From Chitinophagales bacterium (lineage in GTDB: Bacteria; Bacteroidota; Bacteroidia; Chitinophagales; BACL12): a stretch of DNA of 64,000 nt. The notes beneath the pieces were generated by a model that did not search any database, had not been told where the DNA came from, and was given only the letters and a program-made list of their open reading frames with translations. Shown here one piece after another: positions 15,612-24,383 of the stretch; within the stretch, counting starts at the first letter, position 1, and every line of letters begins with the position of its first letter. Both the position numbers and the translations under genes were made by a program. Location: contig JACJXO010000006.1 of the NCBI GenBank assembly GCA_020636645.1, positions 1 through 64,000 of the forward strand, given 5' to 3'.

Positions 15612-18149
15612 TTAGTTATTTCTGTTGGAGTTGTTGATCAGCACGTATATCGTGGCAAAGCTCAGGATAGAGGCACTGATGGTAGCCATGAATACATTCC
15701 AGTCGAATGGTTCAGCTGCTACTGTATCTGTTTGTTCAGGCTCTTCCTTTTCCTTCTCTTTATAGGGCACCACAACAGTGCTTCCCTTGACCTTGACATG
15801 TGGATAGAAATGTATGAACCAGAGGAAATTGTGGGTGCGTTTAACATAGCCGTTTGGCTGAACTACATAAGTCTTGCCCCGCTCTGCGTCATCATCAAAA
15901 TTCTTACCGTATTTCTTGATGAAAAATCTTGCAGTCCTTCCCTTGTCATATGGCACCATGACCTGTCCGGTCTCCTGGTCAGCTTCTGAGATCTCGAAAG
16001 GAAACTCAATGGCTCCTTCCAGACTCACCAGATCACCCTGTCTAGGTATCACGATGACATCGAGATCACGGAGTACATAGTTGTACTTGGACTCCGGATC
16101 TTTCATGGCTTTATCCAGGAACAGCAGCGTATTGGTAACATTGTTTCTTTTGATGGTGGCACCTTCCACATAGGCATACTGGGTAACACCACCCGCTCTT
16201 TCTATGACATCAGCAACTGTTTCTGTTTTAGACAACAAGGTGTAATTGCCGGGATAAATGACCTCACCCTGAACTGTCACCATTTTCTGAAGTTCAAACT
16301 CAGGTGTTGTTCTGATATAGACATGGTCATAAGGCTGAATGATGAAATTTTCAGCTTCGTCTGTGAGCTCCAGTTCCTTACCAATGCTGATACTTTCGAT
16401 CACCACCCGGGTTGGTTCATTCTGGTCCTTGGCTTCGTTAAAGTTCACAATACGTGAGATCTCTATCTTGTTGTTTGCCGCTTCCACACGCAAACCACCT
16501 GCATAGTAAAGCAGATCTTTCAAGGTCATTTTGTCGTAGTAGGAGAACTGACCAGGAGCCTTTACTGCACCTTCTATAGAGACGTTGAAGACTTCACGGA
16601 AGCGGTCTTTGCTGAAAACTTCGATCACATCAAATTTGGTCAGTTCGAAGTTGAAAACAGAATTGGGATCATCCATCACCTCCTTAAGGTCGAATGGAAT
16701 ATATACCTCATTCATCTTTTCATTCTTGCGAATGAGATAAGCACGAGTCAGGTAGGCATCATAGTTAAGCCCTTTGGCTTTATCTACCAGATCTGATATC
16801 CGCAATCCTTCAGAAAGCTGATAAGTGCCGGGAAAGCGCACAGCTCCGGTAATACTGACCACATTCTCCACCACTTCCGGGATCTTTGCTATGGTGATCA
16901 TATCACCGTCTATCAACTCATAATCTTTACCTTGTAAACGCAGGCTATCAAGATTAATATCAATGACCTGATTTTCATTCTCAGCGTATCTTTTAATGGT
17001 AACTGTTCTTGTATAGGCAGTTCCTTTCAGTCCACCGCTGTATTCCAGCAACTCCATCAGGTTCTCACCTTCTTTCAGTTCATAGCGGAACGGGCGCTTG
17101 ACCTCTCCTGCAATCTCTACAACTTTACCAACCGGAGTAACTACGATGTAATCATTGTTCATCAGGTAGGTATCATCTGTGTTTCCAGGATTCATCAGAA
17201 ATTCATACACATCCAGGGTCTTGACCACCTCACCAGCTCTTTTGATCTGGATATTTCTAACTGAGCCTATATCATTAGGGCCACCCGCTGCGGTCAGAGC
17301 ATTATATGCGGTGTTGATAGAAGAGATGTTATAGGAACCGGGTGTGATCACTTCTCCAACAATATTCACCTTGATGGCTTTGGAGTAGATCAGATTGACA
17401 TCAAAACTACTTCCTGCCAGATTGATGTAACCGCTGTACTTCTGCCTTAACAGTTTCTTAGCCCCTGCGTAGGTAAGTCCCTTTACGTATATCTTGCCAA
17501 TGCCATACACATCAATATTGCCATCATCACTTACCGTAAAACTTTCATTATAGCTGGATACACCTCCATATACCGAGATCACGATCTGATCTCCGCTGCC
17601 CATGATATAATTATCATTCACTTTAGCATTGGGCACCCTGTCAAACAACTCAGCATTTCCTGTACGGAAGAAATTCTGTCCGTAGATGGTAGCAGGAGGT
17701 GGTCCGCTTGAACCCTGATCCTGCGACTGAGCCTGTTGTTGCTCACTTTCCTGCTGCTGCTCTTGCTGTTGTTGCTCTTCCTGCTGCTGTTGTTCACCCT
17801 GCTGGCTGTTTCCTTGCTGTTGCTGCCCTTCTTCATTCAGCAGCTGATTGGTTTGCTCCATGGCATTGGTGGATGCAGGTTCAGCCGGAGCACCTACAGA
17901 ACCCATGATGGAATTGATCTCATCATCACTGAAACCCATAGACTGTAGGGTAGATTCAGAGATAGAACCAACACCAGGTACACTTACAGCTCCTGCAGGA
18001 GAGCCCTGCGAGCTCTGGCTGGAGCCTTGAGTGCTCTGGGAGGAGCCTTGAGTACTCTGAGAGGAACTCTGTGTGCCTGTCTGGGCTGATAAGGATACCG
18101 AAGCAAAAATAAAGGGGATATACAGTGATATCCGTAGCAGATCCTTCAT
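15612..18149 (-). CDS. SLBB-domain polysaccharide export protein (Wza-like) with Ser/Gln-rich insert
   Basis: A signal peptide (MKDLLRISLYIPFIFASVS...) from the ATG at 18147-18149 is followed by about 130 residues of Ser/Gln-rich low complexity. Next come a polysaccharide-export domain (YIMGSGDQIVISVYGG) and about six SLBB repeats recognisable as GEVITPGSY, GEVKRPFRY, GAVRFPGTY, GAVKAPGQF, GEVIYPGNY and GAIEFPFEI. A C-terminal helix (FMATISASILSFATIYVLI) could anchor it. At about 845 residues it is twice the size of Wza. It opens the locus and would form the outer-membrane exit channel. Confidence 0.88.
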   Translation of the reverse strand: MKDLLRISLYIPFIFASVSLSAQTGTQSSSQSTQGSSQSTQGSSQSSQGSPAGAVSVPGVGSISESTLQSMGFSDDEINSIMGSVGAPAEPASTNAMEQTNQLLNEEGQQQQGNSQQGEQQQQEEQQQQEQQQESEQQQAQSQDQGSSGPPPATIYGQNFFRTGNAELFDRVPNAKVNDNYIMGSGDQIVISVYGGVSSYNESFTVSDDGNIDVYGIGKIYVKGLTYAGAKKLLRQKYSGYINLAGSSFDVNLIYSKAIKVNIVGEVITPGSYNISSINTAYNALTAAGGPNDIGSVRNIQIKRAGEVVKTLDVYEFLMNPGNTDDTYLMNNDYIVVTPVGKVVEIAGEVKRPFRYELKEGENLMELLEYSGGLKGTAYTRTVTIKRYAENENQVIDINLDSLRLQGKDYELIDGDMITIAKIPEVVENVVSITGAVRFPGTYQLSEGLRISDLVDKAKGLNYDAYLTRAYLIRKNEKMNEVYIPFDLKEVMDDPNSVFNFELTKFDVIEVFSKDRFREVFNVSIEGAVKAPGQFSYYDKMTLKDLLYYAGGLRVEAANNKIEISRIVNFNEAKDQNEPTRVVIESISIGKELELTDEAENFIIQPYDHVYIRTTPEFELQKMVTVQGEVIYPGNYTLLSKTETVADVIERAGGVTQYAYVEGATIKRNNVTNTLLFLDKAMKDPESKYNYVLRDLDVIVIPRQGDLVSLEGAIEFPFEISEADQETGQVMVPYDKGRTARFFIKKYGKNFDDDAERGKTYVVQPNGYVKRTHNFLWFIHFYPHVKVKGSTVVVPYKEKEKEEPEQTDTVAAEPFDWNVFMATISASILSFATIYVLINNSNRNN
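17730..17835 (-). repeat. CAG/CAA-rich low-complexity run (poly-Gln coding)
   Basis: Inside the SLBB gene the coding strand is a long run of CAG, CAA and GAG codons giving interrupted poly-Gln/Glu. Trinucleotide runs like this are prone to slippage, so the linker length may vary between strains. Confidence 0.7.
18001..18063 (-). repeat. Three imperfect 21-bp tandem repeats
   Basis: Three tandem 21-bp units begin at 18001, 18022 and 18043 and encode the heptapeptide pattern GSSQS(T/S)Q. A degenerate fourth unit follows. They lie just after the signal peptide of the SLBB protein, in frame. Confidence 0.75.
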
Positions 18150-18170
18150 AGGTGGTTTTAAAATTTCGTG

Positions 18171-18178
18171 CAAAGATA
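18171..18178 (-). promoter_or_regulatory. -7 box for the polysaccharide locus
   Basis: TATCTTTG on the minus strand (18178-18171) matches TAnnTTTG, 21 bp before the SLBB gene's ATG. The nearest TTTG is only 10 bp further upstream, so no standard -33 element is seen. It is the only good candidate promoter for the 13-gene run. The rest of 18180-18332 shows no gene. Confidence 0.4.
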
Positions 18179-18332
18179 CGAGTAAAAGCAAACTTCCATT
18201 CCTGTAAAACAGAATACTTTTTTCTGCCTGAAAAGTGGAAAATTGGCCTTATAAGACCCCTGTAAGACGCTGTTGATGTAGCTTCCGTTGCAATACAAGC
18301 CCGGAATATCTGAAGTTGGGACGGATCAGCTA

Positions 18333-20390
18333 TCAGCTTACATTCCAGCCTCCCAGGCCATCAGGGCCGGTTCCGACAAAGAAAAGTTGCCCGGAAGGGT
18401 CTTCTGCCATCAGGATCATGCCCTGGCTTTCCACGCCCCGCATTTTCCTGGGTTCCAGATTGGTAACAACCACCACCCGTTGGCCTGCAAGGCTGTCTGG
18501 CTTAAAATGAGCCGCAATGCCAGATACGATGGTGCGGGTCTCTGACCCCAGATCAACCTGTAGTTTAAGCAACTTATCAGCCTTAGGAATAGTCTCTGCC
18601 GCAGTGATCACACCGGTTTTGAGCTCCAGTTTAGAAAAATCTTCAAATTGTATCATAGGCTTGTATACCGGTTTTTCAGGCTCAGTAACTGTTTTATTCC
18701 GGCCTAGATTATCCACCTGCTGCTGAACCGTAGCATCTTCAACAGGAGTGAACAGGTGTATAGCCGGGGCTATGTCACGACCTGTTTCCAGTTCCGGGCT
18801 GGCAAATGAGTCAAGGTCAAAGAGGTCATTCAAACCGATCATACTTCGAATTTTGCCGGCAGTAAAAGGCAGGAAAGGATGCATTACCAGCGAAATATCT
18901 GCAAGTGAATCCAGACAAACCCTCAATACAGCCAGGCAGGTTGTAGGGTCAGATTTGAATATTTTCCAGGGCTCGAAATCAGTAAGGAGTTTATTACCTG
19001 AGCGCACCATATCCATAGCGGCAGCAAGTGCCTCCCTGAACCGGTATTGCTCCATTGCCGGCTTGTAGGTCTCTTCCAGCAGAAACCGCATGTTTTCCCT
19101 ATAGGAAACGATGTACTCCTGACTTGAAAATACCTCATTAAACTCCGGTATCCTTCCTTCGGCAAATTTATGGGTCAGCACGAGTACCCGATTTACAAAA
19201 TTCCCAAGTATCGCTACCAGTTCGCTATTGTTCCTGGCCTGAAAATCCTTCCAGGTGAACTCACTGTCTTTTGCCTCAGGCAGATTGGTGGCCAGCACAT
19301 ATCTCAACACATCCTGCTGATCAGGAAAATCCTGCAGATATTGATGCACTTGAACAGCCCAGTTCCTGCTGGTTGACATTTTCTCTCCTTCCAGATTCAT
19401 GAACTCATTGGCAGGCACATTAGTGGGAAGAATGTATCCGCCATGTGCTTTCAGAAGAACCGGGAATATGATACAATGAAAAACGATATTGTCTTTACCG
19501 ATAAAGTGGACCAGCTTGGTAGAAGCATCCTGCCAGTATGGGGTCCAGTCCTTCTGATGATCCATCGCCCACTGTCGGGTAGCACTGATATAGCCGATGG
19601 GGGCATCAAGCCATACATACAGGACCTTACCTTCGGCACCTTCTACAGGAACAGGCACACCCCAGTCCAGATCACGGGTGATCGCCCGCGGATGCAAACC
19701 TTCTTCTATCCACGATTTGCATTGACCAAGCACATTCTTTTTCCAGTCTTCCTGTCTTCCTTCACCATCCACCAGCCAGCTGCGAAGCCACCCCTGATAC
19801 TTATCAAGTGGCAGGTACCAATGCCTGGTCTGTCTCTTGACAGGCTGCTTTCCACTCATGGCAGAACGTGGTTCTATCAGGTCATCCGGACTGAGAGAAG
19901 TACCACATCGTTCACACTGATCTCCATATGCATTCGGGTTCTGACATTTCGGGCAGGTGCCTATTATGTACCTGTCTGCCAGGAACTGCTTATACTCTTC
20001 ATCATAAAACTGTTCACTTTCCCGCTCTTCAAATACACCCTTGTCGTATAAAGTCCGAAAGAATGCCGATGAAGTTTCGTGGTGTAATGCCGACGATGTT
20101 CTGTGGTAAATATCAAAGTCAATACCCAACTCCCTGAAAGAGGCTGCGTTGATCTCATGATACTTGTCAATGATCTCTTTAGGACTAACCCCCTCCTTTT
20201 TGGCTTGAATAGTAATCGCTACTCCATGCTCATCGCTGCCGCAAACAAAAACAGCATCATGTTTTTGCATTCGCAGGTAACGCACATAAATGTCGGCCGG
20301 AAGATATGCCCCGGCAATATGACCAATATGAAGAGGACCATTTGCATAAGGTAATGCAGCTGTGATCAGATATCTTGCGGGTGTATTCAT
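18333..20390 (-). CDS. metG: Methionyl-tRNA synthetase
   Basis: A class I aminoacyl-tRNA synthetase that charges tRNA-Met. I start it at MNTPARYLIT (20388-20390), 685 residues. Motifs: PLHIGHI (HIGH), the zinc-binding pair CPKCQNPN...CERCG, and KMSTSRNW as the KMSKS loop. The C-terminal ~110 residues form an EMAP/tRNA-binding OB domain (LELKTGVITAAETIPKADKL, MRGVESQGMIL). The last codons (FVGTGPDGLGGWNVS) read in full to the stop, so it is complete. It is divergent from the LD-carboxypeptidase gene. Confidence 0.97.
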   Translation of the reverse strand: MNTPARYLITAALPYANGPLHIGHIAGAYLPADIYVRYLRMQKHDAVFVCGSDEHGVAITIQAKKEGVSPKEIIDKYHEINAASFRELGIDFDIYHRTSSALHHETSSAFFRTLYDKGVFEERESEQFYDEEYKQFLADRYIIGTCPKCQNPNAYGDQCERCGTSLSPDDLIEPRSAMSGKQPVKRQTRHWYLPLDKYQGWLRSWLVDGEGRQEDWKKNVLGQCKSWIEEGLHPRAITRDLDWGVPVPVEGAEGKVLYVWLDAPIGYISATRQWAMDHQKDWTPYWQDASTKLVHFIGKDNIVFHCIIFPVLLKAHGGYILPTNVPANEFMNLEGEKMSTSRNWAVQVHQYLQDFPDQQDVLRYVLATNLPEAKDSEFTWKDFQARNNSELVAILGNFVNRVLVLTHKFAEGRIPEFNEVFSSQEYIVSYRENMRFLLEETYKPAMEQYRFREALAAAMDMVRSGNKLLTDFEPWKIFKSDPTTCLAVLRVCLDSLADISLVMHPFLPFTAGKIRSMIGLNDLFDLDSFASPELETGRDIAPAIHLFTPVEDATVQQQVDNLGRNKTVTEPEKPVYKPMIQFEDFSKLELKTGVITAAETIPKADKLLKLQVDLGSETRTIVSGIAAHFKPDSLAGQRVVVVTNLEPRKMRGVESQGMILMAEDPSGQLFFVGTGPDGLGGWNVS

Positions 20391-20417
20391 TATTTTGGGC
20401 CTTAAAATTACGAAAGC

Positions 20418-21323
20418 TTGGCACATTCACCCCGTTGGAGACCCCTGTCATCCGGTTCAGCAATAGGCATTATAAGCACTGCCCGTGCTATCATGCAAGA
20501 TGATATCAGAGAGGCCATTTCTATGATACAGGCCAGAGGCTTTCAGGTAAAACTTGGCAGGAGTATAGGTGTATCTGATGATCAGTTTGCCGGATCAGAC
20601 GAACTCCGTGCCAATGACCTGAAAAACTTTCTGGAAGACCAGGACATAGAGGCCATACTCCTGGCCCGAGGTGGTTATGGAACCATGCGAACATTGAATC
20701 AACTCTCTGAAGATGTCTGGCAATCACACCATAAGCTGATCATAGGCTACTCTGATGTGACTGTATTGCATGGTTGGCTGAATACCCGCCTGGGCACTCC
20801 CAGTCTGCATGCCACCATGCCGGTCAGTTTCACAACCCATTCTGCAGCATCGGTAGAAACACTGCTGGATAGTTTGCTGGGGAAGCTTCCTGAATACCGA
20901 ATACCTGCTCATTTGAAGAACAGGGATGGTTTGGCAAAAGGGGTAATAACCGGAGGAAACCTGTCCATCCTGTACAGTATGCTCGGCACACGATGGGACT
21001 GGGATGCTTCGGGAATGATCCTGTTGTTGGAAGATGTGGATGAATACCTGTATCATATTGACAGGATGATGGTAGCTCTTTACAGTGCGGGAAAACTGGA
21101 AAGGCTGGCCGGAGTGATAGTGGGGGGGATGACCGATATGCATGACAATGCCATACCTTTTGGGATGGATGCGACATCCATTATCGCATCCTGGCTTCCG
21201 GAAAACATTCCGGTATGCATGGGATTTCCGGCAGGTCATCAGTCAGACAACCTTGCGGTCCCGTTCGGAATAGAAGCCACACTGGAGGTAAACAGCTCGG
21301 GCGGACATCTGTATTATTCCTGA
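20418..21323 (+). CDS. Peptidase S66 LD-carboxypeptidase
   Basis: LD-carboxypeptidases remove the terminal D-Ala from murein tetrapeptides during recycling. The catalytic triad of S66 is visible: Ser in IIGYSDVTVLH near residue 115, Glu in LLLEDVDEYLYHID, and His in GFPAGHQSDNLAVPFG. Length is 301 residues, as expected. The only in-frame start that keeps the N-terminal strand GSAIGIISTA is a TTG at 20418, because a stop lies 13 nt upstream. The start therefore lies only 27 nt from the divergent metG ATG. Confidence 0.9.
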   Translation: MAHSPRWRPLSSGSAIGIISTARAIMQDDIREAISMIQARGFQVKLGRSIGVSDDQFAGSDELRANDLKNFLEDQDIEAILLARGGYGTMRTLNQLSEDVWQSHHKLIIGYSDVTVLHGWLNTRLGTPSLHATMPVSFTTHSAASVETLLDSLLGKLPEYRIPAHLKNRDGLAKGVITGGNLSILYSMLGTRWDWDASGMILLLEDVDEYLYHIDRMMVALYSAGKLERLAGVIVGGMTDMHDNAIPFGMDATSIIASWLPENIPVCMGFPAGHQSDNLAVPFGIEATLEVNSSGGHLYYS

Positions 21324-21604
21324 TCACCAATTCCGCCAGACAAATTATAAAACTGCGCATCAGGATAGAGTGACTGTAATCTGGATATAACTATTCTGCT
21401 TCTGACCCCATGTCTGCAATAGAAGACTACAATTTCGTTACTGTTGATCGGTTTGAAATTGTTTTGCACAGAACCAAAAGGCATGTGTTCACCACCGATA
21501 TGGAACACTTCTCTTTCATCATCTTCCCGCACATCTATCAAACGGAAAGGGCGGCCTTCCAGCCGCCACTCTTCCAGTTCCTGTAAAGAAAGTTGTTTGA
21601 TCAT
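21314..21604 (-). CDS. Rhodanese-like domain protein
   Basis: A single-domain rhodanese of 96 residues. It has RLIDVREDDEREVFHIGGEHMP (the family's IDVRxxxE and HIxGxxxIP region) and the active-site Cys in VVFYCRHGVRS, followed by LQSLYP...NLSGGI. Such proteins bind persulfide and act in sulfur relay. Its stop overlaps the end of the convergent LD-carboxypeptidase gene by 10 nt and its start overlaps the DUF3108 gene (ATGA). Confidence 0.9.
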   Translation of the reverse strand: MIKQLSLQELEEWRLEGRPFRLIDVREDDEREVFHIGGEHMPFGSVQNNFKPINSNEIVVFYCRHGVRSRIVISRLQSLYPDAQFYNLSGGIGDQE

Positions 21605-22440
21605 TTCACTTTGGCGGTGAAAGGATATTTAATGCCTGAATACGATTTAAGGTCACAGGTGATACGTCCAACCAGCAACTGCGATTCTATCCTGACCGGA
21701 ATGCGGTTGTCATCATCGGTAAACCAGATGGTCATACCTTCTCCGGATCTGAACACCTGACCTTCCACCAAAAGAGGTTTAACCTTCATACAGCGAAATG
21801 TACCTTGTTTGGTCTTGTACTCTTCTTTGCCTTCATACTTGATATAGATGTCATATACCTTGTCATCAGCTGCCAGGGAGACAGGGATCTTATCTCCTAC
21901 CTTATACTTCTCAAAATCAATGGTTCGGGCCCAGTAGAAAACAGACAGCAGGTCAGTGGCACACGGATCCACACCGGTAATGGTTTCCGTCTTGGTCTTT
22001 CCATTTTTCCTGTCTTCAAAAGAGATGATGGTATTGGTCTTTCTGTCCCAGTCATAAGATCTATAGAACGTATAACCACCTTCATACACATCACGCTTGA
22101 ACTCATAGCTCTGCAGAGTAACCGGATCCATATAGGTCTCCAGCTTATCTCGCACCTTGAAGAACCAGTCAAAGGAAGAATAGGAAACAGCTTCTGAAAC
22201 ACCGTACAGTGTTTTCTTTCCTTTATGGTCAATGTCATGAAGTTTAAAATAGACCTCACCAGCCCCGACCCACATCGGGCCGGCATTATAATAGACCTTA
22301 TAGGTCAATGACTCGCCTGCCTGGAAAGCATCTTTCTGTACCTGACACATCTCACCACCGGGTACCACTTTGGTGTCGGGCGCAGAGGTCATCATAGCTG
22401 TCGCTAGTAGAACCGGAATGAACAGTGTTGCTTTTCTCAT
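21601..22440 (-). CDS. DUF3108 domain protein, exported
   Basis: A 279-residue protein with an N-terminal signal peptide (LFIPVLLATAMMTSAP) and an all-beta body. Segments such as AFQAGESLTYKVYYNAGPMWVGAGE, the 'DPCATDLLSVFYWARTID' stretch and GEGMTIWFTDDDNRIPVRIE match the pattern of DUF3108, a periplasmic family of unknown function common in Bacteroidota. It is coupled to the upstream membrane protein by a 4-nt overlap. Confidence 0.8.
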   Translation of the reverse strand: MRKATLFIPVLLATAMMTSAPDTKVVPGGEMCQVQKDAFQAGESLTYKVYYNAGPMWVGAGEVYFKLHDIDHKGKKTLYGVSEAVSYSSFDWFFKVRDKLETYMDPVTLQSYEFKRDVYEGGYTFYRSYDWDRKTNTIISFEDRKNGKTKTETITGVDPCATDLLSVFYWARTIDFEKYKVGDKIPVSLAADDKVYDIYIKYEGKEEYKTKQGTFRCMKVKPLLVEGQVFRSGEGMTIWFTDDDNRIPVRIESQLLVGRITCDLKSYSGIKYPFTAKVK

Positions 22441-23411
22441 TGGTTTCTGGTTTTAAAGAAGTTCTTACGCAGAATGAAAAAGTAACCGGCTACCGCAGGA
22501 AATATCAGATTCAGCAACCACAGCGAAGTCGATGCGGCCAGAATAGCTCCTGTATTGTCCGTGTAGTAACGCAGGAAGTACAACGAAATATTACCTCTGG
22601 TAAACAACTCTGCAACAGTAAAACTAGGCAAAGCTGTCTGAGCCAAAAATATTACACTGACCGCCGTCCAACCTTCTCCAATCTGTAAATGAACTCCAAA
22701 CAACCGTAGTAAAATCAAATACTGTGCCGAGAACACAGAATAGCGCAGAAGTGAAAGCAGGAATATACGGGTAAAGTCTGCTGGCGAGTAGAAAGAAAGC
22801 ACCTCGATATACCTGACCAGACGTCTCATGATACGCCTGTTTCGCAACAGGTCAACTACCAGGTACAGATAGTAGTAAGCAAGTGTAAGCAGCGCCAGGA
22901 GGATCACTGAAAGAAAAACAATGATGGTAAAGGAAGGCCCTCCAAGCAAATCCTGTTGGCGAAGAAATACCATTAAGGCAATAATACCTGCATATAAGGT
23001 AGCCAGGATAGTGGCATAGCTTCCTACCAGTGAACTGACCACTCCTGAGATACGAAACCCGGCAGGAAGATACAGGATGCGTCCTCCGTACTCACCAACC
23101 CTATTTGGGGTGAATAACCCCAGTGTAACCCCTGTCCACACAGCCTGAAATGCCCTTCGGAATCTGATATGTACCAACTTATTGATCAGCAGATTCCATT
23201 TAAAAGCCTCTACGCCCCAGTTTGCGAACATGAGGAGGATACACACCAACACCAGATTCCAGCCATTCTCAGCTACACCACTGCGAAATTCTCTTACAAC
23301 ATCGTCCAGTCTTCTTTGCGATATCAATTGTTCATAAAGCGCCCAACACAGCAGGGCGAGAATCACTACCTTTATTACAACAGACCAAATATTATTTGCC
23401 GGACGTTTCAC
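22437..23411 (-). CDS. Lysylphosphatidylglycerol synthase-TM/flippase-like membrane protein
   Basis: A 324-residue protein with about eight transmembrane helices, similar to the YbhN/UPF0104 part of MprF-type proteins. Characteristic segments are ANWGVEAFKWNLLI, FRRAFQAVWTGVTLGLFTPNRVGEYGGR and ALPSFTVAELFTRGN. No synthase domain is attached. The start is GTG at 23409-23411. Substrate is unknown; a lipid is likely. It forms a three-gene unit with the DUF3108 and rhodanese genes. Confidence 0.82.
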   Translation of the reverse strand: MKRPANNIWSVVIKVVILALLCWALYEQLISQRRLDDVVREFRSGVAENGWNLVLVCILLMFANWGVEAFKWNLLINKLVHIRFRRAFQAVWTGVTLGLFTPNRVGEYGGRILYLPAGFRISGVVSSLVGSYATILATLYAGIIALMVFLRQQDLLGGPSFTIIVFLSVILLALLTLAYYYLYLVVDLLRNRRIMRRLVRYIEVLSFYSPADFTRIFLLSLLRYSVFSAQYLILLRLFGVHLQIGEGWTAVSVIFLAQTALPSFTVAELFTRGNISLYFLRYYTDNTGAILAASTSLWLLNLIFPAVAGYFFILRKNFFKTRNQ

Positions 23412-23442
23412 GTTGACAGGTATTTACCAGGATTCGCAGCAC

Positions 23443-24006
23443 ATGGAGAAAATTATTCTGGGTATTGACCCCGGTACAAATATTTTAGGATACAGTCTGC
23501 TCCGGGGAGTTAAAAATACTATTAATATCAGCGCCTGCGGAATAGTCAGGTTCTCCGGAAAAGAAGATCACTTTGTAAGGATCAATAAGATCTTTAACAG
23601 CATCGGAGAATTGATTCATCAATACCAACCAGATACCCTTGCTATTGAGTCTCCTTTCTTTGGAAAGAACGTTCAATCAATGCTGAAACTGGGGCGGGCG
23701 CAGGGGGCAGCCATTCTGGCTGGTATGCAACATAATCTGGAAGTGGTAGAATACAGTCCAAGCAGGATCAAACAGGCAATCACAGGCAATGGAAATGCCA
23801 GTAAAGAGCAGGTTGCCAACATGTTGAATAGCTTGTACAAAATTGATCTGACTTCTGTGCATCTTGATGAGACCGATGCCATAGCAGTAGCAGTGTGTCA
23901 TTACTTCGAGGGAAACAGGCCGGCGGGTTCTGGCAAGCAGTTCAGAAACTGGAAAGATTTTTTAGAAAATAATCCAGGCAGGGGTGTCAATCCAAAGCAG
24001 ACCTGA
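23443..24006 (+). CDS. ruvC: Crossover junction endodeoxyribonuclease RuvC
   Basis: RuvC resolves Holliday junctions together with RuvAB. From the ATG at 23443 it is 187 residues. Catalytic acidic positions are visible in LGIDPGTNILGYSLL, LAIESPFFGKN and HLDETDAIAVAVCHY, and VEYSPSRIKQAITGNGNASKEQV is the DNA-binding region. The 3' end overlaps the convergent HIT gene by 20 nt. It is divergent from the flippase-like gene with a 31-bp gap. Confidence 0.96.
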   Translation: MEKIILGIDPGTNILGYSLLRGVKNTINISACGIVRFSGKEDHFVRINKIFNSIGELIHQYQPDTLAIESPFFGKNVQSMLKLGRAQGAAILAGMQHNLEVVEYSPSRIKQAITGNGNASKEQVANMLNSLYKIDLTSVHLDETDAIAVAVCHYFEGNRPAGSGKQFRNWKDFLENNPGRGVNPKQT

Positions 24007-24382
24007 TCTTCTGAGCCATATCTGCCAGTTCTTCCGGAGACACCTTCATCTTAGGCCTGCTGAAATTGATATCATCCATATTGCGCAGTGGTATCAGGTG
24101 CACATGTGCGTGAGGCACCTCCAGTCCAATGACAGATACACCGATACGTTCACAAGTGAAAACCTGCTCCAGTGCGGCTGCAATTCTTCTGGAAAAAGGC
24201 AGGATTCCGGCAAGAAGATCTTCTTCCAGGTCAAAGAGATAATCAACTTCTTTCTTTGGCACCACCAGGGTATGACCGGGGGCAAGAGGCATGATATCCA
24301 GAAAAGCAAAAAAACTATCATTCTCCAGCACCTTATGTGCCGGAATCTCACCTGCTATGATCCTGCTGAATATTGAAGCCAT
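23987..24382 (-). CDS. HIT family nucleotide-binding protein
   Basis: A 131-residue histidine-triad protein from MASIFSRIIAGEIPAHKV. The triad is PHAHVHLIPL near residue 100, with the preceding APGHTLVVPKKE typical of Hint/FHIT-like hydrolases. Such enzymes cleave AMP-lysine or AMP-phosphoramidate substrates. The start lies 1 nt after the greA stop, so the two genes are cotranscribed. Confidence 0.93.
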   Translation of the reverse strand: MASIFSRIIAGEIPAHKVLENDSFFAFLDIMPLAPGHTLVVPKKEVDYLFDLEEDLLAGILPFSRRIAAALEQVFTCERIGVSVIGLEVPHAHVHLIPLRNMDDINFSRPKMKVSPEELADMAQKIRSALD

Positions 24383-24383
24383 A

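Noticed and set aside
17730..18063. Repeats considered as a CRISPR array
   Set aside because: The units are contiguous, imperfect, in frame and have no spacers; they encode a Ser/Gln-rich linker.
2693..18149. Horizontal island with mobile element or tRNA target
   Set aside because: No integrase, transposase, tRNA or flanking repeat is visible. The cluster may still have been acquired, but the sequence shows no mark of how.
19443..20051. 202-codon plus-strand frame opposite metG
   Set aside because: It is antisense to conserved zinc-binding and catalytic segments of MetG, so it is a shadow.
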